NCBI GenBank assembly: GCA_002353555.1 | Contig: DEJO01000047.1 | Coordinates: forward strand, 7,177 to 24,918 | From: Prevotella sp. UBA2746 | GTDB taxonomy: Bacteria; Bacteroidota; Bacteroidia; Bacteroidales; Bacteroidaceae | Length of the DNA stretch: 17,742 nucleotides | Direction: 5' to 3' | Shown here: positions 15,184 to 17,742 of the stretch, one piece after another | Layout: the number at the start of each line of letters is the position of its first letter | Numbering within the stretch: the stretch's first letter is position 1 | The notes under the pieces: generated by a model | Databases searched by the model: none | What the model was told of the DNA's origin: nothing | The model's input: only the letters and a program-made list of their open reading frames with translations | Program-made: the position numbers and the translations under genes

Positions 15184-15279
15184 TGTAAAATATCGCGTTC
15201 TAAAACGCCATTTCTTGTAAAATATCGTATTCTGATGCCATGCTTTATGTAAAATATCGCGTTTTCTTTAACTATCATT
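15184..15279. repeat. Three direct repeats with an exact 32-bp period
   Basis: Units start at 15184, 15216 and 15248. Each begins TGTAAAATATCG; the first continues CGTTCT, the second TATTCT and the third CGTTTT, after which the copies diverge. In the first unit GCGTT and AACGC can pair over a 4-base loop. The period is too short for a CRISPR array. Thirty-two bases is close to three helical turns, so copies would lie on one DNA face, as with iterons or operator arrays. The function is unknown. Confidence 0.7.
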
Positions 15280-15319
15280 GCGATGCTTAGGATTCAAAGA
15301 GCTGTAGTACTTCAGTTAA

Positions 15320-15711
15320 TGAGCATCAAGGACATACAGGGGCTCCGCTTTACGGAAGGATGGGCTTCACTTCAAGGGTTCACAGATTAAGCGCGACCTT
15401 TCATTCGCTAATATCGTCAGGTATTTGGATGGAAACGCGATGAAAGAACAGAATACCAAGACCGCTTTCAGCAGCAGACAAGGCAGAACCACCAGTATAG
15501 ACAAGAGCCCAATCCAAGACAGGAAGAGCATCATGAGGAATCACATCACTACCCATCTGAATCATCTATCAATATTTCGTCATTGGGCTTGTTCGACACT
15601 TCCAACCTTGTCTATGCCCCAGAAGATGAAGCATTCCATCGTCGGTTGCAACAGAAGAAAAAAAGAAACGGGGACAAAGGCTTTAATTCGGAAGTCGTGC
15701 TGCAAATTATA
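15320..15711 (+). pseudogene. Decayed fragment resembling a mobilization relaxase C-terminus
   Basis: Two overlapping frames give protein-like sequence. The frame from about 15320 reads RKDGLHFKGSQIKRDLSFANIV and shifts near 15420 into the frame beginning at 15412, which reads FGWKRDERTEYQDRFQQQ, then a Q/H/E-rich stretch, then LGLFDTSNLVYAPEDEAFHR and QQKKKRNGDKG. The polar low-complexity linker, acidic EDEAF stretch and lysine-rich end resemble the C-termini of Bacteroidetes MobB-type relaxases. The catalytic N-terminal part is absent and upstream frames are blocked by stops. The reading is an inference from composition and pattern; some other accessory protein is possible. After about 15711 the frame runs on into unrelated sequence. 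Confidence 0.4.
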
Positions 15712-15739
15712 AACAAAGCCACAAGTACAACTTGTTATT

Positions 15740-15776
15740 TACGAGGCTACCGATTGTTAATCTCGGTAGCCTCGTA
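15740..15776. terminator. Strong 14-bp hairpin, possible terminator
   Basis: TACGAGGCTACCGA (15740-15753) and TCGGTAGCCTCGTA (15763-15776) are perfect complements around a 9-base loop. It lies between the relaxase-like remnant and the convergent DUF4377 gene, the right place for a terminator serving both strands, although neither side has a good T tract. An end or attachment structure of a former mobile element is the alternative. Confidence 0.45.
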
Positions 15777-15801
15777 TAGTTTAAAGGAACCAACAATTTC
15801 C

Positions 15802-16161
15802 CTACTCCTTTTTTGTTTGAGAGATTACTTTTATCAGTTCATATTTTACATTTCCTGCATCTTGAGGTGGATTGGCAACTATTATCTTATTCACAAGCAG
15901 TTCGTACTCATAGCCGTTCTCAAAAGTAAAGCCTGAGATTTCTTGGAAAGATACACATATCCATTGAGACTCTCCTTTTTCTTTAATTCGCATGCCTTCA
16001 ACATAATTATTGTCTGGAACATTCTGATAGGTTCCAGTTTCTGCAGAAACATAGAGTATAATTTGCTCAGTTTTATCAATGACCTCGTCATTACTATCAC
16101 ATGCTACAAAAGACAGTAGTGCAAAGAACAAGATTACAATTCTCGCTGTTTTCATTTCCAT
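15802..16161 (-). CDS. DUF4377 domain lipoprotein
   Basis: A 119-aa secreted protein. The N-terminus has a short basic start, a hydrophobic run ARIVILFFALLSFVA and lipobox cysteine C21 (C19 if the second ATG, at 16155, is used), so it should be lipidated and carried to the outer or inner membrane. The mature part follows the DUF4377 pattern: NYVEGMRIKEKG, then ISGFTFENGYEYELLV, NPPQDAG and YELIKVISQTKK. The family has no firmly established function; it is often found in Bacteroidetes beside META/HslJ-type domains. It starts 26 bases after the astacin-type protease gene on the same strand and is probably co-transcribed. A role as partner or inhibitor of that protease is conjecture. Confidence 0.82.
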   Translation of the reverse strand: MEMKTARIVILFFALLSFVACDSNDEVIDKTEQIILYVSAETGTYQNVPDNNYVEGMRIKEKGESQWICVSFQEISGFTFENGYEYELLVNKIIVANPPQDAGNVKYELIKVISQTKKE

Positions 16162-16187
16162 GTATTTGTGTACTCGAAGTTTTGTTA

Positions 16188-17294
16188 CTAAAAATCATTT
16201 GCTATCCTACCATTTGAGGGAGGGGTTGGATTGCCATTGTTGAGTTGGGCTTGAATTTGTAGTATCTGGGCCTGGGTCAGCCTATTGTTGTTGCTGTCAT
16301 ACATTATCGTGTCCAATTCTGCATACGTGTCAGAACGGGCAATATACGGTAGATAGAAATAGTTTGGAAAACGCCGGTCGCCATCACTAAGGCCAATTCT
16401 TTGTCCCGTAAACGTAGAGCCGTCCTTTTTTGTCATAGTTGGAATAGTAGGATCTATAGCAAAAGCATCCGAAGAATACAACATGATAGACGAGAAATCA
16501 AATGCCCCCATATTGTAATAGTTTGATGTAACCTTATCAAAATTACCTTTCTTGCTGGGTTGTATGTTGCTATAATTAACTGTAATGTAATTGTCTCTGT
16601 CATGTCTGGACTGCTCATGATAGAGGCCTATTGCGTGCCCAATCTCATGGGCTGCATTTCCCATTGATGCAAAATAATTCAGATGCAATACTTGTTTTCC
16701 GCCTATACGTCCTACACTAGAATTGTTACCTGAGCCGTTGCAGAAATAAATGTAAGGATAATCAAAGTTGTAAGTGTCATCATGTGTTGGTTGTCCCGTC
16801 GCATTATAGAATCTAACATTGGTAGTTGCTTCCCAATGTCTCAGAGCAGCTTGGATTATAGCCTTCGTAGATGGTGCCAGTTGAGTTTCAAAGTCATAGC
16901 CATTTGGGGCATATACAAAACGTACCATAGCCCACAGATTTGCGTTTGGATACACCGCACATGATCTTGTTGTAGATTCTTTCTTGCCTCCGCCAAACGC
17001 AGCAGGAAGTTCTAATGGCCCATTCTGTGGCTCTGACATAGGCACAAACGGCGAACCAGTTGAAGCCAATAGTTCAAGTTGCTGTTCAGTTAGCAATATG
17101 TCCTCCTGCCAAGTGTACTGTTCACCACTGCGAGCAACTGTCGCGCCTGATGGTAGTTCCACCAAAGTCTTGTCAGAGGTCTTAGTCTCTTTGTTCGATG
17201 CCACATCAGAGTAATCATCTGATTGACATGAGAAACATACTACAAAGCCAATAAGTATGGCCGAAAGTTTTGATAAGAACTTAACTGTTTTCAT
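16188..17294 (-). CDS. Astacin-type (M12A) zinc metalloprotease lipoprotein
   Basis: A 368-aa secreted protease. The signal peptide ends in a lipobox with C23 (GFVVCFSC), and the acidic SDDYSD that follows suits surface export in Bacteroidetes. Residues about 24-110 look like a propeptide. The catalytic domain covers about 115-310: zinc site HEIGHAIGLYHEQSRHDRD with H216, E217, H220 and H226, the full HExxHxxGxxH astacin signature followed by the family's EQSRxDRD, and the Met-turn FSSIMLYSSDAF. RHWEATTNVRF is also astacin-like. The C-terminal tail (about 315-368) is Q/N-rich, of unknown role. A consensus promoter lies 90 bases upstream, and the DUF4377 lipoprotein gene follows after 26 bases. 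Base use is A/T richer than the core genes, which suggests acquisition. Substrate unknown. Confidence 0.93.
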   Translation of the reverse strand: MKTVKFLSKLSAILIGFVVCFSCQSDDYSDVASNKETKTSDKTLVELPSGATVARSGEQYTWQEDILLTEQQLELLASTGSPFVPMSEPQNGPLELPAAFGGGKKESTTRSCAVYPNANLWAMVRFVYAPNGYDFETQLAPSTKAIIQAALRHWEATTNVRFYNATGQPTHDDTYNFDYPYIYFCNGSGNNSSVGRIGGKQVLHLNYFASMGNAAHEIGHAIGLYHEQSRHDRDNYITVNYSNIQPSKKGNFDKVTSNYYNMGAFDFSSIMLYSSDAFAIDPTIPTMTKKDGSTFTGQRIGLSDGDRRFPNYFYLPYIARSDTYAELDTIMYDSNNNRLTQAQILQIQAQLNNGNPTPPSNGRIANDF

Positions 17295-17382
17295 TTTATC
17301 AATATTAAATTTTGCATACTCATATAGCTTTTCTGCTTTCGCTCCTGTTTACCAGTTTGGTCTGGATTTGATCTTTTTTGTG

Positions 17383-17414
17383 CAAAATTATATCATTTCC
17401 TTGTTCTGTGCAAA
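17383..17414 (-). promoter_or_regulatory. Promoter of the protease-lipoprotein unit
   Basis: On the minus strand TTTG (17414-17411), 20 bases, TAATTTTG (17390-17383) is a full Bacteroidetes consensus match. Transcription would start near 17376, giving a leader of about 80 bases before the protease ATG. Confidence 0.75.
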
Positions 17415-17597
17415 TGAATGTTGCACCCTTTAGAACGAAACTAATTGAATAACAGATGGTTATATTGTATTGTGCGTGTTGTTTGCAACAAATTTCTTGA
17501 CCTCCCGACACAAGTTATTGGAATGAGGCTACAATTACGACCTTGTTTTACTAAGGGTGAATCATTGTCATATTGTGTCACATTCATACTGGAATAA
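17415..17597. other. Intergenic spacer with nothing recognised
   Basis: An A/T-rich gap between the protease promoter and the end of the partial gene at the window edge. A short TTGTT/AACAA inverted repeat near 17480-17492 is the only structure seen; no gene or RNA is supported. Confidence 0.5.
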
Positions 17598-17742
17598 CTA
17601 GTCTGTTCTATTGTTGTATATTACACGTTTCTTGCGTTTCCATTTTGTGGCATCAAGCATGAAACTGTCGGCACGGCTGATACCTGTGCGCTGATCCTCG
17701 AACACCTGCCAGTCGTCGATTTCCTTGAAGAGTCTGCCGAGG
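17598..17742 (-). CDS. 3' end of an unrecognised gene, truncated by the window
   Basis: The minus frame is open from the window edge to the TAG at 17598-17600 and gives 47 residues. They begin LGRLFKEIDDWQVFED, include RTGISRADSFMLDATKW, and end in a basic tail (KWKRKKRVIYNNRTD). The frame uses G/C-rich third positions like the core genes and unlike the adjacent accessory stretch, which supports a real gene. I do not recognise the family; the fragment is too short for a function call. Confidence 0.55.
   Translation of the reverse strand, partial: LGRLFKEIDDWQVFEDQRTGISRADSFMLDATKWKRKKRVIYNNRTD

Noticed and set aside
15184..15279. CRISPR array
   Set aside because: The period is 32 bases with a core of only 12-18, so there is no room for spacers, and no cas gene is in view.
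15583..15936. 117-codon + strand frame as an intact gene
   Set aside because: Its first part continues the relaxase-like remnant and its second half is antisense to the DUF4377 gene; the TTG start is arbitrary.
17320..17511. 63-codon minus-strand frame upstream of the protease gene
   Set aside because: It spans the consensus promoter at 17383-17414 and has no recognisable domain or good start signal.

Overview
The window looks like chromosome of a Bacteroidales bacterium, most likely Prevotella or a close relative. The reasons are four matches to the Bacteroidetes sigma promoter (TTTG, 19-20 bases, TAnnTTTG), a plant-DPE2-like MalQ with tandem CBM20 domains, a DUF4377 lipoprotein, and weak Shine-Dalgarno use. 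The genus is inferred from gene style and not proved.

Bases 1-3317 (+): three co-directional genes, manC (5' end cut by the window), gmd and fcl, convert mannose-1-phosphate to GDP-mannose and then GDP-L-fucose, the donor for fucosylated surface glycans or glycoproteins. The fcl 3' end overlaps, tail to tail, a DedA-family membrane protein gene (-). Next come a spacer with two near-identical 35-bp G-rich repeats, a TPR protein gene and glnS (-), the last two forming an apparent operon.

Bases 7110-11427: between glnS and mltG (both -) lies a short + strand unit with its own promoter and terminator that looks like an unannotated small RNA of about 90 nt. mltG (endolytic transglycosylase) and malQ (4-alpha-glucanotransferase) are divergently transcribed from a shared 257-bp spacer.

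Bases 11487-14694: a HAD phosphatase (+) faces a LytTR response regulator and its LytS-type sensor kinase (-, 26-bp overlap). Upstream on the same strand is ribE. The ribE-kinase spacer holds two perfect palindromes. Upstream of ribE, a strong promoter is followed by a segment of about 213 nt closed by a 13-bp long-range stem with nested helices inside it. This is a candidate cis-regulatory RNA or structured sRNA, does not match any riboswitch I know, and is the most interesting object in the window.

Bases about 14960-17597: an AT-richer, accessory-looking stretch. It carries three 32-bp-period direct repeats, a decayed fragment resembling the C-terminus of a mobilization relaxase, a perfect 14-bp hairpin, and a two-gene lipoprotein unit (an astacin-type zinc metalloprotease followed by a DUF4377 lipoprotein) behind a clear promoter. 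The window ends in the 3' part of an unrecognised gene (-). No tRNA, rRNA, CRISPR array or intact transposase was seen.
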